18,176 bases of DNA from positions 28,156 to 46,331 of the forward strand of contig DIEP01000046.1 in the NCBI GenBank assembly GCA_002418685.1. Direction: 5' to 3'. The notes under the pieces were generated by a model. That model saw only the letters and a list, made by a program, of their open reading frames with translations, ran no database searches and was not told the DNA's origin. Origin of the DNA: Ignavibacteria bacterium UBA5771. GTDB lineage: Bacteria; Bacteroidota; Ignavibacteria; Kapaibacteriales; UBA2268. Position 1 is the stretch's first letter. Every line of letters starts with the position of its first letter. Shown piece after piece: positions 1 through 8,742 of this stretch. The position numbers were made by a program, and so were the translations under genes.

Positions 1-1164
1 ACTATTGGAGATAAAAGTGATATATCAAAAGAAATTCGGAATAATTTCTCGATAACGGGAACAGCCCATATCTTAGCAGTAAGTGGCTTACACGTGGGAA
101 TTATTGCGGGCGTAATATTTTGGCTATTTTCATTTATCAAAAATGATTGGTTGAAATTTATTTTTGTTCTGCTTTCGCTCGGTGCCTACTTGTATTTAAT
201 CTATTTTCCCGCATCAGCTGTTAGAGCAGGTTTAATGATTGCATTGTATTTATTTGCAAAAACTATCCAGAGACCTGCAACTCCATTGAACATTGTTTCT
301 TGCACGGCAATTTTCTTGCTTATTATTTCTCCCAAAATGGCTTGGAATACGGGCTTCCAGATGTCGATGGGTGCAATCCTCGGTATTACGATTTTCTTTG
401 AACCAATCAGAAATTTTTTCAAACTTATTTTCAAAAAAGAAAATTCTATCAATAAATTTTTAATCAGTTCATTGGCGATGACCTTTTCATCAAGCATTGT
501 CGTATCTCCAATTGTAGCGTATTACTTTAATATATTTTCGATTATATCTCCTTTGGCAAATCTTGTGGCGATTCCTATGATGGTTGGGGCTCAAATGCTT
601 ACTTTGCTTTCTATTGTATTATCTTTTATTTATTTACCTTTTGCACAATTGATTGCTAATTCATCTCAATTACTTATCGAACTTTCTGAGATTTTAACAA
701 ATTTTGCTGCAAAACTTCCATATTCACATCTCAAAGGCGAGAGCGTGATTGCTTTATCAATTTTTATTTCACTATTTTTGGTGTATTTATTTTATTCTTC
801 ATCGAAAAGACAGATGATTTTCAGAATTGTAATAAGTAGTATTTGTATGCTGATGATTTTGCAAATATTCCCCGAAAAAGCTAATACAATGCAATATTTC
901 CAAAGAGAGCAATTTGAAATGCTGCAAATCCGAAGGAATGAAGCAAGAACAGACTTTGTGATCATATCGAATTTTTCAAACAGAGACAATCTCAAAAAGG
1001 ATTATGGACTGTTCAATTATTTAAATAAATATCCTGATTCTTCTTATATTTTTATTGATAAACTAATCTATGATAAAACTTTAAATTTTGTAAAAAATAA
1101 TAAAATAAAATTTATTTTTGTAGAAAATCAAACTTTAAAAAACAAATTTTTCAAAAATTTTTAA
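1..1164 (+). CDS. comEC: ComEC/Rec2-family DNA-uptake channel protein, 5'-truncated by the window edge
   Basis: The reading frame is open from base 1, so the start lies outside; 387 residues are visible. The family forms the inner-membrane channel that carries single-stranded DNA into the cytoplasm in natural transformation. Near the visible N-terminus is the family signature HILAVSGLHVG (about residues 23-33), the hallmark of the Competence domain (PF03772). It is followed by roughly eight to ten hydrophobic segments up to about residue 290. The last ~95 residues (from about 294) are soluble, rich in Lys, Asn and Phe, and show none of the His/Asp metal-binding motifs of the metallo-beta-lactamase-like domain that often ends ComEC. 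The missing front would hold the DUF4131/OB-fold part. Family assignment is firm; activity in transformation is inferred from the family. Confidence 0.88.
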   Translation, partial: TIGDKSDISKEIRNNFSITGTAHILAVSGLHVGIIAGVIFWLFSFIKNDWLKFIFVLLSLGAYLYLIYFPASAVRAGLMIALYLFAKTIQRPATPLNIVSCTAIFLLIISPKMAWNTGFQMSMGAILGITIFFEPIRNFFKLIFKKENSINKFLISSLAMTFSSSIVVSPIVAYYFNIFSIISPLANLVAIPMMVGAQMLTLLSIVLSFIYLPFAQLIANSSQLLIELSEILTNFAAKLPYSHLKGESVIALSIFISLFLVYLFYSSSKRQMIFRIVISSICMLMILQIFPEKANTMQYFQREQFEMLQIRRNEARTDFVIISNFSNRDNLKKDYGLFNYLNKYPDSSYIFIDKLIYDKTLNFVKNNKIKFIFVENQTLKNKFFKNF

Positions 1165-1527
1165 GAGAAATATTCGGGATGTCTATTAAATTATTTTCAG
1201 AAATAATATTCAAATTTTAGAAAATTTATTTAATTTTTTAAACTTTGTGCAATCAATTGAAAAATAAGGTGTATATAGAAAAAAGCTAATCAAAATTTAT
1301 AATTATTTTGCAAAATATTTAAAATTATTTTCAGTTTTTTTGCAAAAAAGTGTAACAAAATGCGTTTTGCATTGTCTTATAGTAAAGTGAAAGTGCAATT
1401 ATGAAAAAGAAAAAAAATTGTAGAAAAATTGAGAATAAAAAAATATTATAAATTTTATATTATAAATGTTTAAAAATTGTTAAATTGAGTGTTTTGAAAA
1501 TAACAAATTTATAAAAGAGCAATTGAT
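1165..1527. other. AT-rich intergenic region, 363 bp
   Basis: No gene is supported here. The sequence is almost entirely A/T with long A and T runs. An AT-only hairpin with a 7-bp stem and TCAG loop (1190-1207) sits just after the comEC stop and could be a weak terminator, although no clean T-tract follows. At 1355-1375 a GC-containing island, TGCGTTTTGCA flanked by ACAAA and TTGT, can fold into two mutually exclusive 5-bp hairpins. The region must hold the promoter and leader of the following gene, but I could not pick convincing promoter boxes. Confidence 0.6.
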
Positions 1528-3216
1528 ATGGAAATTGAAGGTAAAAAAATATTATTACTTGGAGGTTGGGGGCTTGTCGGTTCAGCAATAGCAAATGAAT
1601 TGATGAAGTTTTCACCCAAGGAAATTATTATTTCCTCCTTAAGAAAATACGAAGCAGAAGATGGTGTAAACAATTTAAAAAAAGAATATCCGAACACATC
1701 TACAGATTTCAAAGCAGCTTGGGGCAATATATTTGTCCGTAAAGATTGGAAAGACGAAGATTTTGGCAAAGTCCTTGAAAATTCTTCAGATAGAAAAGCA
1801 TTCATAAGTGATGTATTCCTCGAACTTGATGATAACATACTGAAGAATTCAACTTTATATTCTATTATTACAGAGAACAAGCCTGATATAATTATCGACT
1901 GCATCAATACAGCAACAGGCATTGCATATTTAGATATTTATAGCTCAACAGCCAAAGCTCTCAAACAAATGGAGCACGGCGATATTGAAGAAGGTTTGGC
2001 AGAAAAAATTATAGCAAGCACTTATATTCCCCAATTAATTCGCCATGTGCAAATAATGCAAAAGGCGATGATTGATTCGGGTGTTAAAATGTATTTCAAA
2101 GTCGGTACAAGTGGTACAGGTGGGATGGGATTTAACATACCTTATACACATAGTGAAGAAAGACCATCACGAGTTCTTTTATCCAAAACTGCTGTTGCAG
2201 GTGCTCAATCATTGCTACTTTTTCTTTTAGCAAGAACACCAAATGGACCAATTGTAAAGGAAATTAAACCGACAGCTACTATCGCTTGGAAAAAAATCAC
2301 TTATGATGAAGTATTAAGAAAAGGCAAACCAATTAAATTGGTTGATATGAATATTAATAGTGCAAAAGATATAAGTGGCGATCTTGTGTTCGATGATATT
2401 TCTGGGATTACAGAACGAACAGATAATTATCGCTCAGTCTTTATTGATACAGGCGAGAATGGGATATTCTCACGTGCAGAATTCGAAGCAATCAGTTCAC
2501 TTGGGCAAATGGAATTAGTGACACCCGAAGAAATCGCGAGCTATTTAGTTTTTGAGATTCGGGGTGGTAATTCAGGAAGAGATATTATTCAAGCATTGGA
2601 TGCTTCAACTCTTGGTCCAACCTATCGAGCAGGGTTATTACGCAGTTCTGCTCTTGAACAGCTTCGTAAATTAGAATTAGAAAATGGCATAGAAAGCCTT
2701 GCTTTTGAACAATTAGGACCACCAAGATTAGCGAAATTACTTTTTGAGGCAAATATAATTAAGCATATTTGTGGTTCAATGGATAATTTCCTTGCAAGCG
2801 ACTCGAAAGAGATTTCAAAGAAAGCAGAAGAATATATCGAAAATAGTGAAAAAATAAGATCGGAAATGCTATCGGTTGGGCTAATAATTTTGCTCTCTGA
2901 TGGTAAGAAATATTTAAGAGGTAGGGACATTAAAATTCCTGTCCACAAAACAGAAATGGCTCTACCACTAACTGATTCCAATGTCGATAAATGGTGCGAA
3001 GAAGGGTGGATTGATTTAAGACCAAAGAATTTCGACGATTGGAAAAAATTAATAAAGATGATTATGGATGATGCTAATGCAAAAGATCCATTGAATACAA
3101 GCTCAAGATTTGTTTATACCAAGCAGTATTGGGATAATTACGAAACTTTCAATGAAGGAAAAATTGTTGCATGGGTATTCGAAAATATTGATCAAGGATG
3201 GAGATTTAAAAGATAA
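1528..3216 (+). CDS. SDR-like Rossmann-fold NAD(P)-binding protein of unknown function, 562 aa
   Basis: The N-terminus is a Rossmann beta-alpha-beta unit with glycine motif GGWGLVG (12-18, spacing GxxGxxG), as in extended short-chain dehydrogenases and nucleotide-sugar epimerases. A strand resembling SDR motif DIIIDCINTATG (120-131) follows, with TSGTGG (194-199) near where the catalytic Ser would be. The later Tyr206 and Lys220 are not in YxxxK spacing, so a standard SDR active site is not evident. Residues ~260-562 are an extension much longer than a usual SDR (about 250-350 aa), mixed charged and helical, ending in a Trp/Arg/Lys-rich tail. There is no signal peptide, so it is probably cytoplasmic. 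The ATG start is preceded by AAAAGAG about 9 bases upstream. Substrate and pathway are unknown; a sugar-nucleotide or lipid oxidoreductase role is only a guess. It stands alone between two gaps, 100 bp before the large secreted protein. Confidence 0.7.
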   Translation: MEIEGKKILLLGGWGLVGSAIANELMKFSPKEIIISSLRKYEAEDGVNNLKKEYPNTSTDFKAAWGNIFVRKDWKDEDFGKVLENSSDRKAFISDVFLELDDNILKNSTLYSIITENKPDIIIDCINTATGIAYLDIYSSTAKALKQMEHGDIEEGLAEKIIASTYIPQLIRHVQIMQKAMIDSGVKMYFKVGTSGTGGMGFNIPYTHSEERPSRVLLSKTAVAGAQSLLLFLLARTPNGPIVKEIKPTATIAWKKITYDEVLRKGKPIKLVDMNINSAKDISGDLVFDDISGITERTDNYRSVFIDTGENGIFSRAEFEAISSLGQMELVTPEEIASYLVFEIRGGNSGRDIIQALDASTLGPTYRAGLLRSSALEQLRKLELENGIESLAFEQLGPPRLAKLLFEANIIKHICGSMDNFLASDSKEISKKAEEYIENSEKIRSEMLSVGLIILLSDGKKYLRGRDIKIPVHKTEMALPLTDSNVDKWCEEGWIDLRPKNFDDWKKLIKMIMDDANAKDPLNTSSRFVYTKQYWDNYETFNEGKIVAWVFENIDQGWRFKR

Positions 3217-3316
3217 ATATTTCTATTTCCAAAATATTTGTTATTTTAGAATTTTTAAAAAAGTAAATATAGAAAACAATTAATAATTTGTTTAATTAAA
3301 TCAAAGGTTTTTAACA

Positions 3317-6300
3317 ATGAAGAAGGTATTCTTAATACTGGCAATGGTCTCATTATTTGCAAGTACAATCTTCGTTCAAGCAGAAGAAAAGAAAGGCAAA
3401 AAAGAAGAAGACCAATTATTATACAAAAGTAGCTTCAGTGTGCCGAATTTTCCTCCGGGAAACTCAAGTTTCCCACTCCCATTTAACGAAACAAGCAATC
3501 CAGCTAATAGTCCTGCAGTTTCGACAGGATATTATTGGATTGATGCTGATGAAAGTCTTCCTCCAATCTTTAAGCAAGGTGGGCGAACGACATGGGACAT
3601 TAAGCAATTTTTCACAGACACGACAGTCGAACCAGGTCTATGGACCCGTATTCTAGCTGGTCCAAGAATGGTAGATCCTCAGCATTGGCAGGAATATAAA
3701 GCAGATGGTCATCCCTATTTTCGAAACAATGCTGATGCCAACGACCAAATAGTCGATTTTTTTGATCCGACTATCATAGGTGATGGCAAGCTTGATTCTA
3801 CTGATGATGCTTATGCTGGTCCTATGCCAATCAGCATTTCAGGTGGATTCTATTTCAATGGAATTCGTTATGATAGTTTCTATGTATCAACAAATGGAGT
3901 TATTGCATTAACTAATCGCCGATATTTCTATGATGTTGAAGGCAATCGTACTGTCCCAACAGGTGCTATGTCGGCATACGATCCTATGAGTATGGATTGG
4001 TTTGTTACCGCAAGCGACCCATTAATTGGATGTACTCGTTGCCGTAGCTTTGATGATAATGGTGGAGGCTTAGGAACGGGTGATCTTGTGCGTGATGATT
4101 TTGGCTACACACATTCAGTACTTGGACTCGACCCATCACAGATAACTGTTGTTCCTCCTACAACCGGCCCGTCCAAGCACCTCGATGGTATTCGAGCACG
4201 AGGAGTTAGTTTTAATAGTTTGAAACCTACTTTAAAACAAGCTCTAATTGCATTTGCATGGGGCGATATGGAACTTTCCCAATTCAGTACTACACTTAAT
4301 AAGAAAGATGATTTTGGGAAAGTCTATTTCAAGCGATCTTTAGAAAATGATAAGTTGATTATTTATGTTGTCAATATGGTACCAGTTGGAACCTTAAATT
4401 TAAGATTTGGTGGTAATTGGACTCAACCTCGTGGCAAACGACCAATTATTGATGAAGATCTTACTTATTTCACTTCTCAAATTGTTCTTGATGGAAAAGA
4501 TAGCAGCATTACTATTATGTATCCACAAGTTATTGGATTACTTAATGTTACTTATCGGGCAGATTACCCCTACTCTGTTATCAGAAGAAATTCTATTTGT
4601 GGTGTCTCCGGTTGGGCAAGACATGTAAATTATCCTACTGGCGTCCCCGCACCGAATCCTGATGATCCAGATAATTATCCACCAAACGTTTCCACACCAG
4701 AATATTTTTACCCGTGGGCTTCTCCATCGCAAAACGGTGAATATCAACAATATACAGTATATTTTGACAAGTGGAGGGTAGAACCAATATTACTTCCGAA
4801 TGCCGGTCAAAAAGTGCTATTCAAACAATTTAAAAATGTGCTTAGAGCCGCAGATATTCAGTATATGGTTCGTAGCACAACAGATTTGAATGTCCCTCTT
4901 GATCAATTTCCAAATAGAATTCAAAATGCAAATAATTATGAACTTTTCGCTGGAGTGCCAAGAATCGGAGCTATTCAACCAGTTGCTTTAATTCAAAATT
5001 TAACAAATGATATTCAAGGTCCTAATGGTGTAAATTTCACTGAACAAGATCTTAATTTCAGAGTCAGATTTAGAATTGAAAATCAGGTCACTTCGAAAAC
5101 TATTTATAATCGATTAGTTCCTATTGATATGAATTGCTTATTAGTCGGTAATAGTGATGATCCAACACAGCGACAATTATGCCAAGGTGAACCGCAGGTA
5201 AGAGTTTATCTTGCAAGAACTGTAACTAAATCAGGTTCTACATATACAGTAGTGCCAGAGACCAATTTTGCAGGCACTGGATATACGGGAATTCCACCTT
5301 ATAAATTCGTGCAAGTGTATTTTCCGCCATTTGAGCCAAATGAATTCATTCCTGGTCATATCGGAAGATTGAGGTCCTTTACTACAGGTGAGACTTCTAA
5401 GCCAAACAATGAATCACTTTATGATGCATGGCCGTTTGAAGATGAGTTCTCACTTAATTTATTTGTATTGAGAAGACTACCAGAATTCAATTATGATGGA
5501 ACTGAATACCATAATGTCTATGGTACAAATATGCCATCAGTTTGGAAATGGGTCAATATTGAAGGCGAAATTGTTGATGGCGAAGTTAATTGCGAGAATC
5601 CACTACCACCACGTGGCAAATATTTGTCTACTTATGAAGCAGAATTCAATGAGAACGGATATTTGAAGAATATAACTTACAGCACCATTACCGTTAATTC
5701 TCCAACAATTAAACTAAATCGTAAGACTATAGCAGGCGATGAGCCGAATCCCGCAACTATTACAGGAAGAGAAGGCAATGGAGATGAACTTCGTTCATTC
5801 CCCATTAATATGTCAGGGTTATATAATTCAGAACTTTCAGTTTCAGTTCAAAGAACAACGAAACAAGATGATTGGCCTCGAGGATGGTCTGACAATACCC
5901 AAGTTGGTCCTGAACCAAGAATATTTTCACAGGGCAATGTACTCAATCCTTACAGTTATAATGCTAATCCTGATGTTTTATCAGTTGAATTTGCATTGCC
6001 GAGCGATGATGGATTAAATGGTATTACAAATATCCCTGAGGCTAATTGGAGTGTCCATCCGAGGCGTAGTGGGGCAGCACCTGTCAAGGGATTTCCTGCA
6101 ATCAATATTTTTGGTGGTGGTGGATATCGCATTGGTTTCCTCGAAACTGATAAAGATTCAGCTCTTGCCAAAGAATCAGGTACATATATCAACGGTTTGC
6201 GTGCAAGTATTTTTGATGATGGTATTGACCATGAATTCAAGAAATATTTTGTCACAATTCCTGATACATTTATTCGTTGGAAAAATGAAGGTGCACGTAA

Positions 6301-8254
6301 TTTTAGATTTAGACTTCACGTCTTTGCACAAGATGATAAAAAACCTCTGCCGGGTTGTATTGAAGATGATGCCGATGATTTCCTTGTTGATAATGTCTAT
6401 ATAACTGTACCGAAAGAAGTCCCAGATATCGAAGTTAACTCTATCAATTTGCGATGGCCATATACTATGGCACCTGCAAGCCAAGCAACGAACATTCCTA
6501 TTAATGTAAAAATTAGCAATAATAGTAGCATTAATGCAGCGAATGTAACTGTTAAAGTCAGAATATTTAGATCCGATCCAAAAGGTAATCATGAACAAGA
6601 TCCAATTTATTGCAGAATAGAAAACGTAGGTAATTTCATTGGTGGTAAATCCATCGAAGTTCCTATGCCTGCTTGGAATGCAAGGAAATCTCAAACTGAT
6701 ACAATAACTACCTATTATATTCAAGCAATAGTTCTAATGCAACAGAAAGATCTAAATAACATTAACGATACTAACTTTACTATCTTTACTTTGCGCTTTG
6801 GTGAATCTTATGCTTATGACCCAATTTCTAGTAATACAAGAAGTGACGTTAGTTCATTTACTACTCCAGGTAGAGGCTTGAATTTGCCAGGATATAATTT
6901 TACTGGTTCCGGTTCTTTTGCTAATCCACAAAATTATGATCCAATTAATCATGCAGCAGGCTCAACAGCAGGTACAGGTGGATCTGGCGAATTTGCGGTT
7001 AAATTTAATATACTTAACAAAGATACATTGCGCGGTTTTGAAACATACTTCACTCAACTTAGTTTTGCTCCCGATCCGATCCAAATATTAGTGTGGACTG
7101 ATGCGGGTGGCAAACCTCAAGACATAGTAGTAGGTAGTCATGCTCAAACTTCACGTATGTATGGTAATCTAACGGGCGCGGAAAGATATGTTCGAATTCA
7201 GTATAACAATCCCATTGAACTCCAACCAGGTACATATTGGGCAGCAATAGCACAACTTGGTGAGACAGGTCTCGAACTCGGTGGAAAAGCTTCACGTATG
7301 GGTATGAGAACTATCAATCTTTCGATTACTCCAGATTATATACTCGGAACAGCCGGTAATCCACTTAACTTGGATAAAAACTTCAGAGTGAAAAATGCCT
7401 TGGGAGAATACGTCAACGCAAATTATTTTATGTTTGAAAATGTTCTGTTCTCGGGGTCATGGGTACAATTCACTCCACCTCTTGGCAATCCAGGTTATCC
7501 GCATCTTGACCATGTTGGGATGGTTAGATATATCAATCCAAACGATCCTCTTACACAGACCTTCTCAACAGGTTCGTGGATTCCAATGCATAGACCATAC
7601 TTCGGACCACGTGAATACGGAATGGACAAAGACGCATACCAGTGGTGCAGCGATGATGTTCCAATTGAACTTTCATATTTCAATGCAGAGATCAGAAAAG
7701 GTGCCGTTGATATAATGTGGGAAACAGCTTCCGAGACAAACAACTTAGGTTTCTACATCGAAAAACGAGATATTACAAGCAACTTAAATCAAAATTGGGA
7801 TGAGCTGAATTTTGTAACGGGGAAAGGTACAACTACAATCAAACAACGATATAACTACGTTGATAAAGATTTAGTACTTAATCACACTTATGAATATCGT
7901 TTACGCCAAGTTGATAAAGATGGTTTGCAATCTTGCTCCACAACAGATCCCGTAAGAGTCACCTATATCGGCAATGATAAGGTTATTCTTATGCCAAATT
8001 CACCAAATCCATTCAATGGCTCAACACGTATTTCCTTTATTTTAGCAAATAAACAACACGTGAACCTCGAAGTGATCGATGTGTTCGGTAATGTAGTGAA
8101 GACAATCGCCAACGCTGATCTTGAACCATCTTCCTATGATTATTATTGGGAAGGTAATGATGAAAATGGTAATTTTGCTCCAAGTGGAACTTATATCTAT
8201 CGTTTGACATCTGGTTCTGATATTCTAACTGGGAAAATGACTTTGGTTAGATAA
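3317..8254 (+). CDS. large exported multidomain protein with FlgD-like T9SS C-terminal sorting domain, 1645 aa
   Basis: This is probably a cell-surface or secreted structural or adhesive protein; no catalytic motif was recognised. A Sec signal peptide is clear: MKK, a hydrophobic core, and a likely cut after VQA (residue 22), followed by a Lys/Glu-rich stretch. Around residues 173-200 a segment with YVSTNG resembles nidogen-like or other beta-sandwich modules of surface proteins. Residues ~1035-1150 look like a CARDB/Ig-like domain. Residues ~1230-1400 resemble a jelly-roll module. Residues ~1448-1555 form the fibronectin-like module VPIELSYF...WETASETNNLGFYIEKR that often precedes sorting domains. 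Residues ~1556-1645, starting PNSPNPFNGSTRISF, are the FlgD-Ig-like sorting domain recognised by the type IX secretion system, removed or anchored after export. The gene ends in a strong terminator and is probably monocistronic. The middle (~300-1030) has no domain I can name. Confidence 0.85.
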   Translation: MKKVFLILAMVSLFASTIFVQAEEKKGKKEEDQLLYKSSFSVPNFPPGNSSFPLPFNETSNPANSPAVSTGYYWIDADESLPPIFKQGGRTTWDIKQFFTDTTVEPGLWTRILAGPRMVDPQHWQEYKADGHPYFRNNADANDQIVDFFDPTIIGDGKLDSTDDAYAGPMPISISGGFYFNGIRYDSFYVSTNGVIALTNRRYFYDVEGNRTVPTGAMSAYDPMSMDWFVTASDPLIGCTRCRSFDDNGGGLGTGDLVRDDFGYTHSVLGLDPSQITVVPPTTGPSKHLDGIRARGVSFNSLKPTLKQALIAFAWGDMELSQFSTTLNKKDDFGKVYFKRSLENDKLIIYVVNMVPVGTLNLRFGGNWTQPRGKRPIIDEDLTYFTSQIVLDGKDSSITIMYPQVIGLLNVTYRADYPYSVIRRNSICGVSGWARHVNYPTGVPAPNPDDPDNYPPNVSTPEYFYPWASPSQNGEYQQYTVYFDKWRVEPILLPNAGQKVLFKQFKNVLRAADIQYMVRSTTDLNVPLDQFPNRIQNANNYELFAGVPRIGAIQPVALIQNLTNDIQGPNGVNFTEQDLNFRVRFRIENQVTSKTIYNRLVPIDMNCLLVGNSDDPTQRQLCQGEPQVRVYLARTVTKSGSTYTVVPETNFAGTGYTGIPPYKFVQVYFPPFEPNEFIPGHIGRLRSFTTGETSKPNNESLYDAWPFEDEFSLNLFVLRRLPEFNYDGTEYHNVYGTNMPSVWKWVNIEGEIVDGEVNCENPLPPRGKYLSTYEAEFNENGYLKNITYSTITVNSPTIKLNRKTIAGDEPNPATITGREGNGDELRSFPINMSGLYNSELSVSVQRTTKQDDWPRGWSDNTQVGPEPRIFSQGNVLNPYSYNANPDVLSVEFALPSDDGLNGITNIPEANWSVHPRRSGAAPVKGFPAINIFGGGGYRIGFLETDKDSALAKESGTYINGLRASIFDDGIDHEFKKYFVTIPDTFIRWKNEGARNFRFRLHVFAQDDKKPLPGCIEDDADDFLVDNVYITVPKEVPDIEVNSINLRWPYTMAPASQATNIPINVKISNNSSINAANVTVKVRIFRSDPKGNHEQDPIYCRIENVGNFIGGKSIEVPMPAWNARKSQTDTITTYYIQAIVLMQQKDLNNINDTNFTIFTLRFGESYAYDPISSNTRSDVSSFTTPGRGLNLPGYNFTGSGSFANPQNYDPINHAAGSTAGTGGSGEFAVKFNILNKDTLRGFETYFTQLSFAPDPIQILVWTDAGGKPQDIVVGSHAQTSRMYGNLTGAERYVRIQYNNPIELQPGTYWAAIAQLGETGLELGGKASRMGMRTINLSITPDYILGTAGNPLNLDKNFRVKNALGEYVNANYFMFENVLFSGSWVQFTPPLGNPGYPHLDHVGMVRYINPNDPLTQTFSTGSWIPMHRPYFGPREYGMDKDAYQWCSDDVPIELSYFNAEIRKGAVDIMWETASETNNLGFYIEKRDITSNLNQNWDELNFVTGKGTTTIKQRYNYVDKDLVLNHTYEYRLRQVDKDGLQSCSTTDPVRVTYIGNDKVILMPNSPNPFNGSTRISFILANKQHVNLEVIDVFGNVVKTIANADLEPSSYDYYWEGNDENGNFAPSGTYIYRLTSGSDILTGKMTLVR

Positions 8255-8281
8255 TAACTGAAGAATTTCAATCAGTAATTT

Positions 8282-8322
8282 GCTCCCTGTCTGGATTATT
8301 TTAGACAGGGAGCTTTTTATTT
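8282..8322 (+). terminator. Rho-independent terminator after the T9SS cargo gene
   Basis: A perfect 11-bp inverted repeat, GCTCCCTGTCT (8282-8292) and AGACAGGGAGC (8303-8313), encloses a 10-base loop and is followed directly by TTTTTATTT. It lies 27 bp after the stop at 8254 and 45 bp before the next start, separating the large gene's transcript from the HIT-kdsD unit. Confidence 0.93.
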
Positions 8323-8367
8323 AAGCTCTAAATATTTGCTTAATTATTAAATAAAAATATTAACAAG

Positions 8368-8712
8368 ATGGAAGATACTATATTTGACAAAATTATTAGA
8401 AAAGAAATTCCTGCAAAAATTGTTTACGAAGATGATGATTTCATTGTGATTAATGATGTTAATCCTCAAGCTCCAATTCATCTTCTGATTATTCCAAAAG
8501 CACAAATTCCAACATTGAATGATGCCACCGATGAACATCAGTTACTTTTTGGTAAAATGATTCTTCTGGGTAAGCAACTCGCCAAGCAATATGGAATTGC
8601 TGACAATGGTTATCGACTTGTGTTAAATGTTAATAATGATGGCGGGCAAACTGTGCTTCATATTCACATGCATCTTTTGGGTGGACGTGAATTCGGATGG
8701 CCTCCCGGCTGA
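8368..8712 (+). CDS. HIT-family (HINT-type) nucleotide hydrolase, 114 aa
   Basis: Members of the HINT branch hydrolyse purine nucleoside 5'-phosphoramidates such as adenylyl-lysine, using the histidine triad as nucleophile. The whole protein is one HIT domain of normal length. It starts IFDKIIRKEIPAKIVYEDD, shows HLLIIPK (38-44, with His38), and ends with the triad HIHMHLLGG (98-106; H98, H100, H102) and the typical tail GWPPG. It is cytoplasmic. It begins just after a terminator, so it probably opens its own transcript, and kdsD follows after 30 bp in the same direction. The cellular substrate is unknown and there is no sign of damage. HINT is preferred over Fhit or GalT because of size and C-terminal motif. 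Confidence 0.93.
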   Translation: MEDTIFDKIIRKEIPAKIVYEDDDFIVINDVNPQAPIHLLIIPKAQIPTLNDATDEHQLLFGKMILLGKQLAKQYGIADNGYRLVLNVNNDGGQTVLHIHMHLLGGREFGWPPG

Positions 8713-8742
8713 TTATTCTGAGATTTTACTTAATTTGCATTA

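Noticed and set aside
1400..1450. Short Lys-rich frame starting ATGAAAAAGAAA in the 363-bp spacer
   Set aside because: Sixteen residues of Lys, Asn and Ile are what an A-run gives by chance; no motif and no conservation evidence.
1509..1922. 137-aa minus-strand frame opposite the SDR-like gene
   Set aside because: It shadows the Rossmann-encoding N-terminus on the other strand and has Ser/Phe-rich low-information sequence.
3209..3240. AAATATTT repeated twice after the SDR-like gene stop as a terminator
   Set aside because: The stem would be A/T only, each half is self-palindromic, and no T-run follows.
6176..6724. 182-aa minus-strand frame inside the large T9SS protein gene
   Set aside because: It is antisense to a well-supported coding region with clear domains, and its translation is rich in Ile, Asn and Cys with no recognisable motif.
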